64,000 nucleotides of DNA from Deltaproteobacteria bacterium (lineage in GTDB: Bacteria; Bdellovibrionota_B; Oligoflexia; Oligoflexales; Bog-1112). The notes under the pieces are model-generated. The model was given only the letters and a program-made list of their open reading frames with translations, did no database searches and was not told where the DNA came from. Below, piece by piece: positions 52,099 through 62,827 of this stretch (its first letter is position 1; each line of letters opens with the position of its first letter). The stretch is taken from assembly GCA_020635195.1 (NCBI GenBank), contig JACKAG010000002.1, positions 124,001 through 188,000 on the forward strand, written 5' to 3'. The position numbers and the translations under genes were made by a program.

Positions 52099-54615
52099 AT
52101 GTCTGATAGTCGAGAGCATCAGGGCAAACGGATTAAGATTCCACTTTTGCCACTCAGGGATATTCTGGTGTTTCCTTCAACGGTAGTTCCGTTGTTCGTT
52201 GGCCGGGATAAGTCGATTCAGGCCCTTGAGCATGCGATGGCAGCTAATAAGGAAATTTTGCTGGCAGCGCAGACCAAGGCGAAGACAAATGATCCGGAGC
52301 AGGAGGATATCTACCGTGTTGGAACGGTTACGAATATTCTTCAGATGCTTCGGTTGCCCGATGGGACGGTTAAGGTTCTTGTTGAGGGTCAGTCAAGGGC
52401 CAGAGTCAGTCGTTTTTTACAGACGGAGAGCTTTTTTCTGGTCGAAGCAGAGTTGATGGAAGAAGAAAGTCAGGAGGGTCTTGAAAACGAGGCGCTGATC
52501 CGGACTGTGAAGATGTCTTTTGACAATTATGTCCGGCTGAATAAGCGGATTCCACCGGAGATGCTTCTGTCGATATCTCAGATCGATGATGAGTCAAAGC
52601 TGGCAGATACACTGGTCGCTCATCTGACCAACCTGAAGCTACAGGATAAACAAAAATTGCTGGAAGAAGCAGATCCGCGCAAGCGTCTGGAGGATCTGTA
52701 TGGGTTTATTCAGTCTGAAATCGAAATTATGAGGGTCGAAAAAAAGATCCGGGCACGTGTTAAGCGCCAGATGGAGAAAACACAGAAAGAATACTATCTG
52801 AATGAGCAGATGGCTGCGATTCAGAAAGAGCTTGGTGATAAGGATGATACCCACTCTGAAATTATAGAAATGGAAGCTCAGATTAAAAAGAAAAAGCTCA
52901 GCGCAGAAGCAAGAGATAAGCTGAGAAAGGAAGTAAAAAAGCTGAAATATATGTCACCGATGTCTGCTGAGGCGACCGTCGTTCGTAATTACATTGAAAC
53001 GGTTCTCTCTCTTCCATGGGGGCAATACACCAAAGATATCAAGGATGTCCAGTTTGCAGAAACTGTACTCAACCGTGACCATTTTGGCCTTGAAAAGGTT
53101 AAAGACCGGATTCTTGAATATCTTGCTGTTCGTAGCCTGGTCGAGCTGATGAAAGGACCGATTCTTTGCCTTGTCGGACCTCCCGGTGTTGGTAAAACCT
53201 CGCTTGCCAGGAGTATTGCGGAGTCTCTGGAAAGAAAATTTATCCGGATCAGTTTTGGTGGAGTCCGGGATCAGGCGGAGATTCGGGGGCACCGTAAGAC
53301 CTATATAGGATCGATGCCTGGCAAGATTATTATGTCTCTGAAAAAGACAGGGTCATCCAATCCGGTCATTCTTTTAGATGAAGTTGATAAAATCAGTCAG
53401 GATTACCGCGGCGATCCTTCTGCTGCTCTTCTGGAAGTTCTTGATCCGGAACAGAACTCAACGTTTAACGACCATTATCTGGACCTGGATTATGACCTGT
53501 CCAAATGCCTTTTTATTGCGACAGCGAACTCTCTGGATGGAATTCCTCTGCCTTTGATGGACCGTATGGAAGTGATTTCGATTGCTGGTTATACAGAAGA
53601 AGAAAAAATCCAGATCTCTCAGAAATATCTGATACCAAAACAGCTCAGAGAAAATGGCCTCGAAGATCACGCAGTGGATTTTCACCAGAGTGCGATCCGT
53701 GAGCTGGTTCAGCATTATACGAGAGAAGCGGGCGTCCGGAATCTGGAGAGGGAGATTGCTTCAGTCCTGAGAAAGGCAGCCAGAAAACACATGAAGCGTC
53801 TGTCTGCTCATAAAGGAAATGTAGCGGAAACGGAAGAAAATGCTGCTGCTGAGCCCGATTCTGTCTCTGTGAAACCTTCGGGTAAGGGCTTGATACGGGA
53901 GCAAATTACCTCGAAATCTATACAGAAATATCTTGGACCAAGAAGGTTTCGCATTGGACGGCAGAATGAAAAAGATGAGGTGGGAATCTGTACTGGTCTG
54001 GCATGGACGCCAACGGGCGGCGAACTTCTGATTATTGAGGTTGCGATATTGCCAGGAAGAGGAAAACTTACAGTAACAGGTAAGCTTGGTGATGTGATGC
54101 AGGAGTCCGCTCAGGCAGCTCTCAGCTATGTCCGTTCGAGAGCGGACTTTCTTGGGCTTGAGGATAATTTTTATCAGAAGATCGACATTCATATTCATAT
54201 CCCTGAAGGAGCGATCCCGAAAGATGGGCCATCTGCTGGTCTGACGATGGCAACAGCTTTAACCAGTGCCCTGACAGAGCGTCCGATTCACTGCAATCTT
54301 GCGATGACGGGCGAGATTACACTCCGTGGTCGTGCTCTGCCGATCGGAGGTCTGAAGGAGAAGGCTCTTGCGGCTCACAGGGGGGGGATTCGTAAGGTTC
54401 TTTTTCCAGCTGAAAATCGTAAAGATTTGCATGAGATTCCAAAAGCGACCAGAAAGGCGATTGAGTTTGTTCCGGTTGAGCATATGGATGAAGTGCTGAT
54501 ACATGCCCTTGTCTGGCATGAGGATGATAAGGGGGTTGAGGATGAGCTGTTCAGAAAGCTGAGCCAGATTACTGAGGCGCAGGGAAAAGTCTTTTCAGCA
54601 GCAATGCCCCATTAA
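52099..54615 (+). CDS. lon: ATP-dependent protease Lon
   Basis: 838 residues from the ATG with GGGAG upstream; the frame is open 32 codons further but the N-terminal domain clearly starts here ([20 protein letters not shown]). N-terminal substrate domain to about 220, coiled coil, AAA+ module with GPPGVGKT (360-367) and the Walker [10 protein letters not shown], then protease domain with catalytic Ser712 in DGPSAG and Lys755 in [12 protein letters not shown] low-complexity insert rich in Glu/Ala (around 600-620) separates the AAA and protease parts. Confidence 0.96.
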   Translation: MSDSREHQGKRIKIPLLPLRDILVFPSTVVPLFVGRDKSIQALEHAMAANKEILLAAQTKAKTNDPEQEDIYRVGTVTNILQMLRLPDGTVKVLVEGQSRARVSRFLQTESFFLVEAELMEEESQEGLENEALIRTVKMSFDNYVRLNKRIPPEMLLSISQIDDESKLADTLVAHLTNLKLQDKQKLLEEADPRKRLEDLYGFIQSEIEIMRVEKKIRARVKRQMEKTQKEYYLNEQMAAIQKELGDKDDTHSEIIEMEAQIKKKKLSAEARDKLRKEVKKLKYMSPMSAEATVVRNYIETVLSLPWGQYTKDIKDVQFAETVLNRDHFGLEKVKDRILEYLAVRSLVELMKGPILCLVGPPGVGKTSLARSIAESLERKFIRISFGGVRDQAEIRGHRKTYIGSMPGKIIMSLKKTGSSNPVILLDEVDKISQDYRGDPSAALLEVLDPEQNSTFNDHYLDLDYDLSKCLFIATANSLDGIPLPLMDRMEVISIAGYTEEEKIQISQKYLIPKQLRENGLEDHAVDFHQSAIRELVQHYTREAGVRNLEREIASVLRKAARKHMKRLSAHKGNVAETEENAAAEPDSVSVKPSGKGLIREQITSKSIQKYLGPRRFRIGRQNEKDEVGICTGLAWTPTGGELLIIEVAILPGRGKLTVTGKLGDVMQESAQAALSYVRSRADFLGLEDNFYQKIDIHIHIPEGAIPKDGPSAGLTMATALTSALTERPIHCNLAMTGEITLRGRALPIGGLKEKALAAHRGGIRKVLFPAENRKDLHEIPKATRKAIEFVPVEHMDEVLIHALVWHEDDKGVEDELFRKLSQITEAQGKVFSAAMPH

Positions 54616-54645
54616 ATCGCTTTTCCCGGGATAAGGTACGAAGAA

Positions 54646-55797
54646 ATGCGCCAGGATGATCAGTCTAAGGATGATCAGTCGAAAGATGAACTGATCCGTT
54701 TTGTTGAGGAACTGAAGAGGCGCTGGCTTGCGACGATTGATGCTCTGCCAGATCCTCTGATGTTTGTGGACAGAGACTATAAAATTGGCAGAGTCAATAA
54801 AGCGCTGGCTGCTTTTGTCTCTGAGCCAGACCTGCGATCAATCATCGGTAAAAAATGTTATGAGGTATTCGCTGCCCGGGAACAGCCTTGTCCTGGCTGT
54901 CTGATGAGGTCTTCGTTCGAAGAAGGGACGTTGAAAACCTTTAGCCTGAACGATGTCAGGGGACGATATTTTTTTGAAGTGAGCTCCCAGCCTGTTTTTG
55001 GTGAGGATGGACAGACGGAGGGCTGTGTTCATGTTTACCGGGACCGGACGGAAGCAAAGGCTCTGCAGGAACAGCTTTTTCAGAGTGAAAAGCTTGCGTC
55101 GATTGGTCTTCTGGCTGGTGGCATTGCCCATGAAATCAACAATCCCCTTGGTGGCATTCTGATTTTTTCTCAGATGCTTTTAAAAGAACTGCCAGAGGAC
55201 AGTCCTTTTCTTCATGATGTCAGGGAAATTGAGTCTGCCACGCAGCGATGTAAGAGTATTGTGGAACGTCTGCTGAACTTTGCCAGGTCGCAGCCTTCTG
55301 ATATCAGTGGGAACGCCCTGGTTCCGGTAAATGTGACAGAAGCGGCAAAGACTGCCCTGCGATTTGCCAGAGTTCATCAGAACGCCAGAAAAGTTGAGAT
55401 TATTGAAGAATGGCATGGGAGCGAGCTTCTGGTCATGGGAGAGCGCAATAAATTTATTCAGTTGTTTTTAAATCTTATGCAGAATGCCTTTCATTCGATG
55501 CCAGATGGTGGCTCCCTGACCTTACGATCAGGGAAGAAAAAGGGAAAAGATGGAAGATCTTTTGGTTTCTGGGAGGTCGAGGATACCGGAGTGGGGATTG
55601 CCAAAGAGCATCTGAAAAGGATTTTTGATCCCTTTTTTACCACAAAGGAACCTGGAGAGGGGACAGGTTTGGGTCTTTCTATATGCTACGGAATTTGTCA
55701 GGATGCTGATGGATCGCTGAAGGTAGAAAGCAGGCTCAATGATGGCTCTGTTTTCAGAATTACTCTGCCTCTGGCCCAGCCTGCTTCGCTTACCTGA
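54646..55797 (+). CDS. Cytoplasmic PAS histidine kinase
   Basis: 383 residues, 30 bp after lon. It opens with a direct peptide repeat ([11 protein letters not shown]). PAS domain at about 28-135 ([20 protein letters not shown]), containing C82-P-G-C85, a pair that could bind metal or sense redox. HisKA with [16 protein letters not shown] (His162), N-box [13 protein letters not shown]1 DTGVGI, and GTGLGLSI. No membrane segment and no adjacent response regulator, so an orphan kinase of the NtrB-like class. Co-transcription with lon is plausible. Confidence 0.9.
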   Translation: MRQDDQSKDDQSKDELIRFVEELKRRWLATIDALPDPLMFVDRDYKIGRVNKALAAFVSEPDLRSIIGKKCYEVFAAREQPCPGCLMRSSFEEGTLKTFSLNDVRGRYFFEVSSQPVFGEDGQTEGCVHVYRDRTEAKALQEQLFQSEKLASIGLLAGGIAHEINNPLGGILIFSQMLLKELPEDSPFLHDVREIESATQRCKSIVERLLNFARSQPSDISGNALVPVNVTEAAKTALRFARVHQNARKVEIIEEWHGSELLVMGERNKFIQLFLNLMQNAFHSMPDGGSLTLRSGKKKGKDGRSFGFWEVEDTGVGIAKEHLKRIFDPFFTTKEPGEGTGLGLSICYGICQDADGSLKVESRLNDGSVFRITLPLAQPASLT

Positions 55798-56327
55798 AAG
55801 TAATCTGAGGATTTTTGCCTGAGAAACAACAAACTTTTTTCAATACATCTACATTCTGAAATAGGATGAATCCTTTTCTCTGTTTTCCGGAGCTCTGCCA
55901 GAGTTTTCCGCCATCCATCAGAAGCAGCATATGCTCAGGATCACAAATCCGAAAAGGTAAATTCATTGAGTTAGTTTTGGGAAAGCCTCTAAACCCTTTG
56001 TATTTGCAGGTTTTTTGCTCGATCTTTCCTGAAGAATTAAGGATAAGTCCTGTCGTCAAGGCAAATATCAGCCTGATTTAAGTAAGCCTCATTTCTGTCA
56101 TCAAAATGAACCTCACAGGGATGGCGGTTTTCTAATCCCTGATGGGCGTCCATGTGTAGAATAAAAAACAGTTTCGCAATTCTCGAAAACGGGGTAAAAT
56201 CCTGCTTTCAGATTTTATGTTCGTGATGAACTGTCTGAAAAGATTCGGTTATTTCGCTGTCAGTAGGGCAGCAAACGAACAAAATTAAGCCTGAAGAGCC
56301 CGCGCAATATATCCAGGAGTTTGCATT
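55798..56327. other. Intergenic region before rpmG
   Basis: 530 bp. Open frames on both strands here are short, lack ribosome binding sites and read as random. A 7-bp stem CAGGGAT / ATCCCTG (56116-56141, 12-base loop) is the only structure found. The rpmG promoter must lie toward the right end, but no box pair is convincing. Confidence 0.4.
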
Positions 56328-56495
56328 ATGGCCAGATCTACACGAAGAGAAAAAGTAAAGTTGGTTTCGACTGCCGGAACTGGTTTCTACTATACTCTGA
56401 ATAAACTAAAAGGTAAGGACAAACTGGTTCTGAAGAAATATGATCCAAAAGTCCGCAAACATGTGGACTTCAGGGAAGCTAAGCTGACAAAATAA
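56328..56495 (+). CDS. rpmG: 50S ribosomal protein L33
   Basis: 55 residues behind [26 protein letters not shown] then [20 protein letters not shown]. Length and the GTGFYYT segment are typical of L33. The CxxC pairs of the zinc-binding form are absent, so this is the zinc-independent type. Confidence 0.93.
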   Translation: MARSTRREKVKLVSTAGTGFYYTLNKLKGKDKLVLKKYDPKVRKHVDFREAKLTK

Positions 56496-56499
56496 AAAA

Positions 56500-56536
56500 G
56501 TATATGGCGCACCTGACTCTGCTGCTGCGCGTATAC
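56500..56536. terminator. Stem-loop between convergent rpmG and fumC
   Basis: GTATA-TG-GCGCA pairs with TGCGC-G-TATAC across a 14-base loop, directly after the rpmG stop and 19 bp from the fumC stop. It could end transcription from both sides. Confidence 0.5.
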
Positions 56537-56554
56537 AATGACCAGATGAGCCTG

Positions 56555-57943
56555 TCAGCCAGGCCCTACCATATTTTCCGGGCGGACATATTGATCAAAG
56601 TCTTCTGCGCTGAGAAGGCCAAGAGCTATCGTGGCTTCTTTCAAGGTGGAACCGTCTGCCCAGGCTTTTTTGGCAATCTGAGCTGCACGGTCGTAGCCGA
56701 TGACCTGATTCAGGGCTGTGACCAGCATGAGAGATTCTCTGAGATTGCGTTCGATCACAGGCAGATTTGGCTGAATTCCCCTGATACAATGAGCGCTGAA
56801 ACTCCGGATTCCATCTCCCAGTAACCGGACCGACTCCAGCACATTATGGATGATCATAGGCTTGAAGACGTTCAGCTGAAGATGCCCGCTGGCCCCACCG
56901 ATGCTGACGGCCAGGTCCTGTCCGATGACCTGAGCTGCAATCATCGTCAGGGCTTCGCACTGAGTCGGATTGACCTTGCCAGGCATGATAGAGCTGCCGG
57001 GTTCATTGGCCGGGATGATGAGCTCTCCTATACCGCAGCGGGGGCCGCTAGATAATAGTCTGATATCATTTGCAATTTTCATGCATACTGTTGCCAGTGT
57101 TTTGAGAGAGCCGCTGGTACTGACCAGAGCATCATGGGCTGACAAGGCTGCGAATTTGTTCGTTGCGGTTCTGAAGGGCTGTCCGCTCAATTCTGCGATA
57201 TGTCCTGCGACCCGCTCTGCATACTCGGGGTGGGTATTCAGGCCTGTGCCGACAGCAGTGCCACCAAGAGCAAGCTCATAGAGCTGATTCAGGTGCATTT
57301 CCAGGTCGTTCCGGCAGAATACAAGTTGACTATGGAAAGCACTCATTTCCTGGCCGAGGGTCAGTGGGGTTGCATCCATCAGATGAGTCCGGCCAATTTT
57401 TACAATATTCTGAAATAGTTTTATTTTTTCTTCAAAGATGGCTTCTGCTTCTCTGAGCGCGGGCAGGAGGTTTTCTGTTATATCATCGACTGCAGCGACA
57501 TGCATAAAAGTGGGGAAGGTGTCATTTGAGGACTGGGATTTGTTGACATCGTCGTTGGGGTGGATGGGGCTTTTTGAGCCGGGGACTCCACCACTGAGTT
57601 CAATAGCTCGGTTTGCGATGACTTCATTTGCATTCATATGGCTCTGGGTTCCTGAGCCAGTTTGCCAGATGACCAGCGGGAAGTGGTCATCCAGCTTTCC
57701 GGAGATGACCTCGTCGCAGGCTTTTGAAATCAGGTCGCATTTTTCCTTGCTCAGTTTTCCCAGTTCCAGATTGGTCCTGGCGGCAGCTTTTTTTACAAGT
57801 CCCATAGCCCGGATCATGGAGCGGCTCATACGTTGGTTGCCGATTTTAAAGTTCATCAGTGAGCGTTGTGTCTGAGCTCCCCAGTAACGGTCGGCAGGGA
57901 CCTCTATGGTGCCAAGACTGTCGGTTTCGGTTCTGTTTTTCAT
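56555..57943 (-). CDS. fumC: Class II fumarate hydratase
   Basis: 462 residues behind AAGGA. The superfamily signature [11 protein letters not shown] is at 316-326 with the catalytic Ser318. Earlier substrate-binding segments are [25 protein letters not shown] and [16 protein letters not shown]. Oxygen-stable, iron-free fumarase of the TCA cycle. Divergent from the receiver-kinase gene. Confidence 0.97.
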   Translation of the reverse strand: MKNRTETDSLGTIEVPADRYWGAQTQRSLMNFKIGNQRMSRSMIRAMGLVKKAAARTNLELGKLSKEKCDLISKACDEVISGKLDDHFPLVIWQTGSGTQSHMNANEVIANRAIELSGGVPGSKSPIHPNDDVNKSQSSNDTFPTFMHVAAVDDITENLLPALREAEAIFEEKIKLFQNIVKIGRTHLMDATPLTLGQEMSAFHSQLVFCRNDLEMHLNQLYELALGGTAVGTGLNTHPEYAERVAGHIAELSGQPFRTATNKFAALSAHDALVSTSGSLKTLATVCMKIANDIRLLSSGPRCGIGELIIPANEPGSSIMPGKVNPTQCEALTMIAAQVIGQDLAVSIGGASGHLQLNVFKPMIIHNVLESVRLLGDGIRSFSAHCIRGIQPNLPVIERNLRESLMLVTALNQVIGYDRAAQIAKKAWADGSTLKEATIALGLLSAEDFDQYVRPENMVGPG

Positions 57944-58061
57944 AACTTTCCTTACTTCTCCTGATGTTCTGTTGTATCAGAAGTTAAAGTTAGCGAGCAG
58001 CTTCCCGATTCAGATTAGGTACCCGTTACGGAACAGGCAAGCTGAACTATTGGAACTGCTG

Positions 58062-59681
58062 ATGAAATCAGATTCTGACAGAGCTTCAGGGTATCACATT
58101 TTGGTCGTCGACGATGAAGATGATGTGCTGGAGATGATGGCCGCTTTTCTTATGGCTTTTTTCCCTGAAGCTCATCTGACCAGATCAGGAAATGGCGCTG
58201 ATGCGATTCAGCACTGTAAGTCCCGGCGTTTTGATCTGATCTGTACGGACCAGAAAATGCCTTATCTGACAGGCTCAGAGCTGATCAATGGCCTGCGAAG
58301 TGATCCTGATAATCCAAACCAGAATACCCCTGTTTTATTTGTTTCTGCGTTTGTTCATGAAGTGAAAGAAAAAATTAAATTTCAGAATAATATTTTTTAT
58401 CTGAAAAAGCCTTTTGATACCAATAATCTGACATTGATTGTTGATAAAATTATGATTGAAAACACCATTAATATTCTTGGAGAAAATTTTGTTCTGAAAG
58501 AATGGCAAAAGAAGTTTCATGAAAAACAGGGAGAACTGCTCTTCAGGACAAAAATTGATACATACAATGAATTCAGCGTTAGTTTAGCCCATGAGCTAAA
58601 TAACCCTCTGGCCGTGATTGAGGGAGCTGCTTATCTGATCCGTAAACAGGCAGATCCGGAACACTTGAATCGCTATACAGAACAGATTCTGCACAATATT
58701 GAAAGGATGCGTAAACTTATCCAGCATCTTCAGAAATTTTCGGTTATTTCGAAGGGGAACCTTCGGGAACCGGTTCTGATAGGCGGAGCTATCAGAGATT
58801 CTTTGGTCTTTTTTCAGCGCCGTCTTCGTGATCGGAACATTTGCCCTGATGTAAAAATGCCAGAGGATCGCCTTTATATCAGGGCAAATGAAGGCCTTCT
58901 TACAAAAATTTTTCATGCCCTGATTATGAATTCTATTGAAGCCTTTGACCGAAATCAGACTCCTGTGGATGATCGCTTTATTCTTGTCAGCTGTCGTGCG
59001 GATGCAGATCAGAATCTGGTTGTTGTGTTCGAGGATAATGCTGGTGGAATTCCTGCAGAAATCAAGCCAAAAATTTTTGAACCCTTTGTTTCCTCAAAAG
59101 CAGAAGCTCATGGTGTTGGTCTGGGTCTGGCGGTGACATACAGCACTCTGTGCCGGATGGGCGGCAGCATCCGTGTTCGATCTGAAGGGGATGGCCGCTC
59201 TGCGTTTTTTCTCACCTTCCCTATGGATCTGCTTTTAACTCGGGAAGAAGCTGGAGAGTTGAGTCTCAGAGAATCAGAGAGCAAAGCAGGTCATCAGAAG
59301 ATCGGACCGCATGACAGAAAAAGGATTCTGGTTGTGGACGATGAAGAAGGGATCTGTGATCTTCTTGAAAACTATCTGATGGATGTCTTTGATGTGGATA
59401 CTACGGTCGAGCCTGAAGTCGCTGAACGGATGGTTGCGTCGTGTCACTATGATATGGTGATTAGTGATTTTAAGATGACAACAAAGGATGGGATTCATAT
59501 GATGAATAACATCCTTCTAATTTGCCCTGACATGAAATTTATTCTTATGAGTGGGCATATTACAGAAACAGAAAGTCTTGGATTTTGTGGATCAAAAGAA
59601 CAGCTTGGTTTTCTTTCCAAACCGTTCGGAACGCCTTCTAGTCTCATTCAGTATGTCCATCGATTTTTTGGAGAGGCATAG
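58062..59681 (+). CDS. Receiver-histidine kinase-receiver signalling protein
   Basis: 539 residues from the ATG at 58062 (GGAA upstream); a longer frame to 57906 would overlap fumC. Domain order: receiver 1 (VVDDEDDV, phospho-Asp63 in CTDQKMP, Lys116 in KKPF), a linker, HisKA with SVSLAHELNNPLAVIEG (His177), ATPase domain with EDNAGGIP and GVGLGLAV, and receiver 2 (VVDDEEGI, Asp469 in ISDFKMTTKDG, Lys520 in LSKPF). No membrane or PAS domain, so it is probably fed by another kinase through receiver 1. No output domain. Confidence 0.9.
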   Translation: MKSDSDRASGYHILVVDDEDDVLEMMAAFLMAFFPEAHLTRSGNGADAIQHCKSRRFDLICTDQKMPYLTGSELINGLRSDPDNPNQNTPVLFVSAFVHEVKEKIKFQNNIFYLKKPFDTNNLTLIVDKIMIENTINILGENFVLKEWQKKFHEKQGELLFRTKIDTYNEFSVSLAHELNNPLAVIEGAAYLIRKQADPEHLNRYTEQILHNIERMRKLIQHLQKFSVISKGNLREPVLIGGAIRDSLVFFQRRLRDRNICPDVKMPEDRLYIRANEGLLTKIFHALIMNSIEAFDRNQTPVDDRFILVSCRADADQNLVVVFEDNAGGIPAEIKPKIFEPFVSSKAEAHGVGLGLAVTYSTLCRMGGSIRVRSEGDGRSAFFLTFPMDLLLTREEAGELSLRESESKAGHQKIGPHDRKRILVVDDEEGICDLLENYLMDVFDVDTTVEPEVAERMVASCHYDMVISDFKMTTKDGIHMMNNILLICPDMKFILMSGHITETESLGFCGSKEQLGFLSKPFGTPSSLIQYVHRFFGEA

Positions 59682-59682
59682 T

Positions 59683-59701
59683 TTTGTCTTCCGGAGACAA
59701 A
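59683..59701. terminator. Bidirectional terminator candidate
   Basis: TTTGTCT-N5-AGACAAA, two bases after the stop of the receiver-kinase gene and before the convergent lipoprotein gene; TTTTT follows some 16 bases further. Confidence 0.5.
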
Positions 59702-59754
59702 GCATCCCGGATCTTATTTTTCTTTGATATCTGAATTGAATAATTCTCTGAAGC

Positions 59755-61104
59755 TTAGAAAACTCCGGGAAGGAGTAAATCTTGCAAAGGATTGTTACTG
59801 CTTTCTGTGTTTGAACTGGAAAATGTTGCCGGATCATAAATGTCAATCCCCTGGCTGGATGCTCTGGCCTTAGCCTGGTCGACAGTCAGAACATTAATGT
59901 CAAGTTTTTGCATTTCTTCCAGAAGCTTTGTGACTCTCTGGCTGGCCAGGGCAAGTGCTCCATTCTCCGGATCAAGGATGGCCTGTAATTTACGTGTCAT
60001 TGTCTGTACCTGAAATTCGGATTCGTATTTGCTGACATATTCTGTGGCTCCTGCTTCAGTACTCTGAGCTTCTGCTGCGGCCACGACGTTAGGATCAATG
60101 CACTCATTGGCAAGATAGGGAGGCCAGTTCAGAACGTATGCAAAAAGAAGCTGACTTCCCATTTGTGATGCAAGTGTAGCTCCCATAACAGCCATTGAAG
60201 GGCCGAAAAACGAACCCAGAGCTCCACCGACGGTGAGAAATCCTAGCTGAACAAGGCCCTGCTTAAAGCCCAGAATCTGCCTGTCATTTGCGACCTTATT
60301 TTCACAGGCTCGCAGATGAATTTCAATTTTTCTTGCCAGGAATATGGTGTTCTGGAATGTTGCTGTCAGGCTGCTTTCTGCGATGGCTAATTCAGCAGCT
60401 TTTTCCTGTAATGCCTGAGTCAGGCTGTTGTTGACTTTTATCGTATCTGTCATGGAAAGTTGATTGCTGCAACCTTCTTTCTGAGTGAGGGATCGTTCTT
60501 TGCTGATACAGGGGTTGATAATATAGAAATATTCACCTTTTGCTGCGGTAAGATCCGGATAAAGTTCCATGACGATGTTGGTTCCGACAATTTTGCAGTG
60601 GTTCCGGTCTTCCTTCGCCTGAGCCCAGACCCATTCGAGTTTTTTGCGATTGTATGGATCATCACTTAAATCTTGTATACTTTCTCCAGTGTTTGTAATC
60701 ATTTTATCTCTGTAGCTTGCGGCACAGCGGAGCATTTGAACATGGTCGGCTGTGCCGAGTTTTATAGAAATTCTGGGAACATTCATCCCATCGATGATAC
60801 CGGATGTTCCCAGGCTGACAGCAGGGTCAATGACGGCTGTAGCCCGATTGATATCAAAATAGATCGCCTGCTCATCCACAGCTTTGTAAGAGGTTTCTTC
60901 AGAAGATCCGGAATCGTTCTTTTGTAAGTCCGGAGACTTTTTGTTTATATTAATGGTATTATTTTTAAGCGAGTCTGTCGTAGTTCGGCTGCTTTTTTGA
61001 GCGATCTTGCTCTCGTTTGTGCTTTTTGTTTGCGAGCAGTTTTGAGTGCCATATAAAAGCAGAGAAATTATTAAGAACTGCTGTATTGTCTGCTTTTGTC
61101 TCAT
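59755..61104 (-). CDS. Putative lipoprotein, member of a local paralogue pair
   Basis: 449 residues behind AGGA. Signal MRQKQTIQQFLIISLLLYG with Cys23 in TQNCSQ as possible lipidation site, then a 60-residue Ser/Thr/Asn/Lys-rich linker. The mature domain has VQMLRCAASYRDK, a Cys in EDRNHCKIV, YFYIINPCISKERSLTQKEGCS, a long helical region, and a Gly-rich hydrophobic stretch (FLTVGGALGSFFGPSMAVMGATLA, written here as 285-308) that could insert in a membrane. The neighbour at 61153 has the same Cys-containing framework. No family recognised. Confidence 0.6.
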   Translation of the reverse strand: MRQKQTIQQFLIISLLLYGTQNCSQTKSTNESKIAQKSSRTTTDSLKNNTININKKSPDLQKNDSGSSEETSYKAVDEQAIYFDINRATAVIDPAVSLGTSGIIDGMNVPRISIKLGTADHVQMLRCAASYRDKMITNTGESIQDLSDDPYNRKKLEWVWAQAKEDRNHCKIVGTNIVMELYPDLTAAKGEYFYIINPCISKERSLTQKEGCSNQLSMTDTIKVNNSLTQALQEKAAELAIAESSLTATFQNTIFLARKIEIHLRACENKVANDRQILGFKQGLVQLGFLTVGGALGSFFGPSMAVMGATLASQMGSQLLFAYVLNWPPYLANECIDPNVVAAAEAQSTEAGATEYVSKYESEFQVQTMTRKLQAILDPENGALALASQRVTKLLEEMQKLDINVLTVDQAKARASSQGIDIYDPATFSSSNTESSNNPLQDLLLPGVF

Positions 61105-61152
61105 ATAGGGATTCCTGTCTCTGATTCGTTATCTTCAGAGTGCTTTTATGGT

Positions 61153-62535
61153 TTATGATCCGTTGCTCTCTTGTGTTTCTGTCTCTTCTTCTGTTTCGGA
61201 TTCCGGAAGTGGCGGATCTTCAAAGGATCTGGCACTTTCTACAGCGGGCAGCTGAATGTCCTCGCCATCAGCAATCAGCTGTCCCTGTCTGGCCTGATCT
61301 GCCAGTCCGTAGTAGTAGTGATACTTATAGGCATAGTCACCCAGGCTGTTTTCAAGAATTGTGTATTCATCCAGTAGTCGTTTATAAGTAGCGCAGGTCC
61401 TGACCATATCCTGAGACGTCGCGCTTAATTTTTTAAATGTGTCAGCCAGGATGAAGCCCTGAAGGGCTCCGCCTAGCTGCATCAGGTCAACAAAACTCTG
61501 AAATTTTGAAGGGCCTCTGAATGTATAATGTCTGGCGATGGCTCCTGCGGTTCCCGCTTCAAGGCTTTTAAATTCGAAGCCAACTTCGATGGTGGCAGAA
61601 ATAATGGTCAGCCATGCATCTCTGATTTTTTGTGTGATCAGCCTCTGGCGATTGCGTTCTTCGCACTCTTCAAGCACCACGATGGCAGATTCTGCACGTT
61701 GCCGCATTGCATTTGTGGTGTTGTCGATTTTAGTTCCATAGAGAGTGGCAAGTCTGAGAGCCGATTTTTCTTTTTCTTTTCGCTTATTGATAAAGTTTTT
61801 TAGTTCAGATGAAATAGAAACGCGTCTGCTGCAATTTCTTGAAGATAGAGCTTCCTTGTGGAGCAGTCTGTCAGGAGAAAGGCATGCCCTGATGAGGTAT
61901 CTGTAAGAGCCAGAAGGGGCGAAACTATCCGCGAAATCTGGCTGAGCATGGCCAGCACTGATTAGCTCACAGCTGTGATCGGCTTCGCTGACAACAAAAT
62001 AATCTTTTGATCGATATTCCTGTGATTTTTGTGTTTCGCTCTGGTTTGATAGTTCGAGATCGAGAATTGCATTTAGTCCGTTAGTTTCAGAGTGGCAACG
62101 GAGGATTTCCACATAGTCGGCTGCTTCAGGTATCTTATATGACAGAACAGGTGTTTCTGAGGACATAAAATCCTGGAGGCCGACGGTAAACTGGATGATC
62201 TGAAATTGATTATCATCGATGGCAAAAGCAGAGACTTTCGGCCTTATTATGGGGTTTTTTGAAGTTGTCACATCAGGATCAGAATTCTCCAGTTTTGCGT
62301 TCTCTTTGTCTTTTCCACTTTCTGTTTCGCTATTTTTTCCAGTATCTTTGCTTGTTGAGATGGATGACGGCGGCAGTTTTTTCTCTGTGATTGTCCCTTT
62401 TTCGCTTCCTTTCGGAGAGCAGGAAACATGATATATCATCAGAAAGACTGACATAAACAGAATAAAGACGGAAGGAGCTCGATGCCTCTGTCTTTTCTGG
62501 CTTCTGATCTGATCATGTTGTTGTTCTGGAATCAA
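61153..62535 (-). CDS. Putative lipoprotein, second member of the paralogue pair
   Basis: 460 residues. TTG start with AAGGAG at the right distance. Basic N-terminus and hydrophobic FILFMSVFLMIYHVSC, lipobox HVSC (Cys39). A charged Ser/Lys/Glu linker is followed by YVEILRCHSE, SCELISAG, YRYLIRACLSPDRLLHKEA with SRNCSRRVSIS, matching the order in the 59755 protein. Then helices with ECEERNRQR and TFKKLSATSQDM. The C-terminus is very acidic (ESETEEETETQESNGS). The two genes are 48 bp apart and probably one operon; the products may form a heteromer. Confidence 0.6.
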   Translation of the reverse strand: MIPEQQHDQIRSQKRQRHRAPSVFILFMSVFLMIYHVSCSPKGSEKGTITEKKLPPSSISTSKDTGKNSETESGKDKENAKLENSDPDVTTSKNPIIRPKVSAFAIDDNQFQIIQFTVGLQDFMSSETPVLSYKIPEAADYVEILRCHSETNGLNAILDLELSNQSETQKSQEYRSKDYFVVSEADHSCELISAGHAQPDFADSFAPSGSYRYLIRACLSPDRLLHKEALSSRNCSRRVSISSELKNFINKRKEKEKSALRLATLYGTKIDNTTNAMRQRAESAIVVLEECEERNRQRLITQKIRDAWLTIISATIEVGFEFKSLEAGTAGAIARHYTFRGPSKFQSFVDLMQLGGALQGFILADTFKKLSATSQDMVRTCATYKRLLDEYTILENSLGDYAYKYHYYYGLADQARQGQLIADGEDIQLPAVESARSFEDPPLPESETEEETETQESNGS

Positions 62536-62586
62536 ACGTGAGTCTCCTTTTGCCCCATGTCTTATCGGAAGGGAGAGAAAGAGACT

Positions 62587-62628
62587 TTATTTTTTAAGAT
62601 AAAAAGATAAGTTTATCTTAAAAAATAA
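62587..62628. terminator. Perfect 17-bp AT-rich inverted repeat
   Basis: Arms 62587-62603 and 62612-62628 pair completely around an 8-base loop. It lies between the 62828 gene (ending) and the 62535 gene (starting) on the minus strand. The T-rich arm makes it a possible terminator, though its low GC is unusual. Confidence 0.5.
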
Positions 62629-62742
62629 GCTGTTAGATAAGTCCGGCTTCGTATGTCTTTGTTGGGTATCTGAGGCTTTTCTGCTTTTATCAGGAAAACA
62701 TCAGATACTTCTATAGGCAGCTATATTATATAGACAGAGCTC

Positions 62743-62768
62743 TTATAGAATGCTCTATGATTCTATAA
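62743..62768. promoter_or_regulatory. Perfect 9-bp inverted repeat
   Basis: TTATAGAAT-N8-ATTCTATAA, 60 bp after the stop of the barrel gene on the minus strand and 208 bp upstream of the lipoprotein pair. Could be an operator or a second, weak terminator hairpin. Confidence 0.35.
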
Positions 62769-62827
62769 AGGATACTCTTAAGTTCAGGGAGTACAAAGAG
62801 CAAAATCGCTCTCCTGTCATGAAGAGC

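Noticed and set aside
55790..56081. Opposed open frames of 71 and 89 codons before rpmG
   Set aside because: They overlap on both strands, lack ribosome binding sites and have unbiased codon use.
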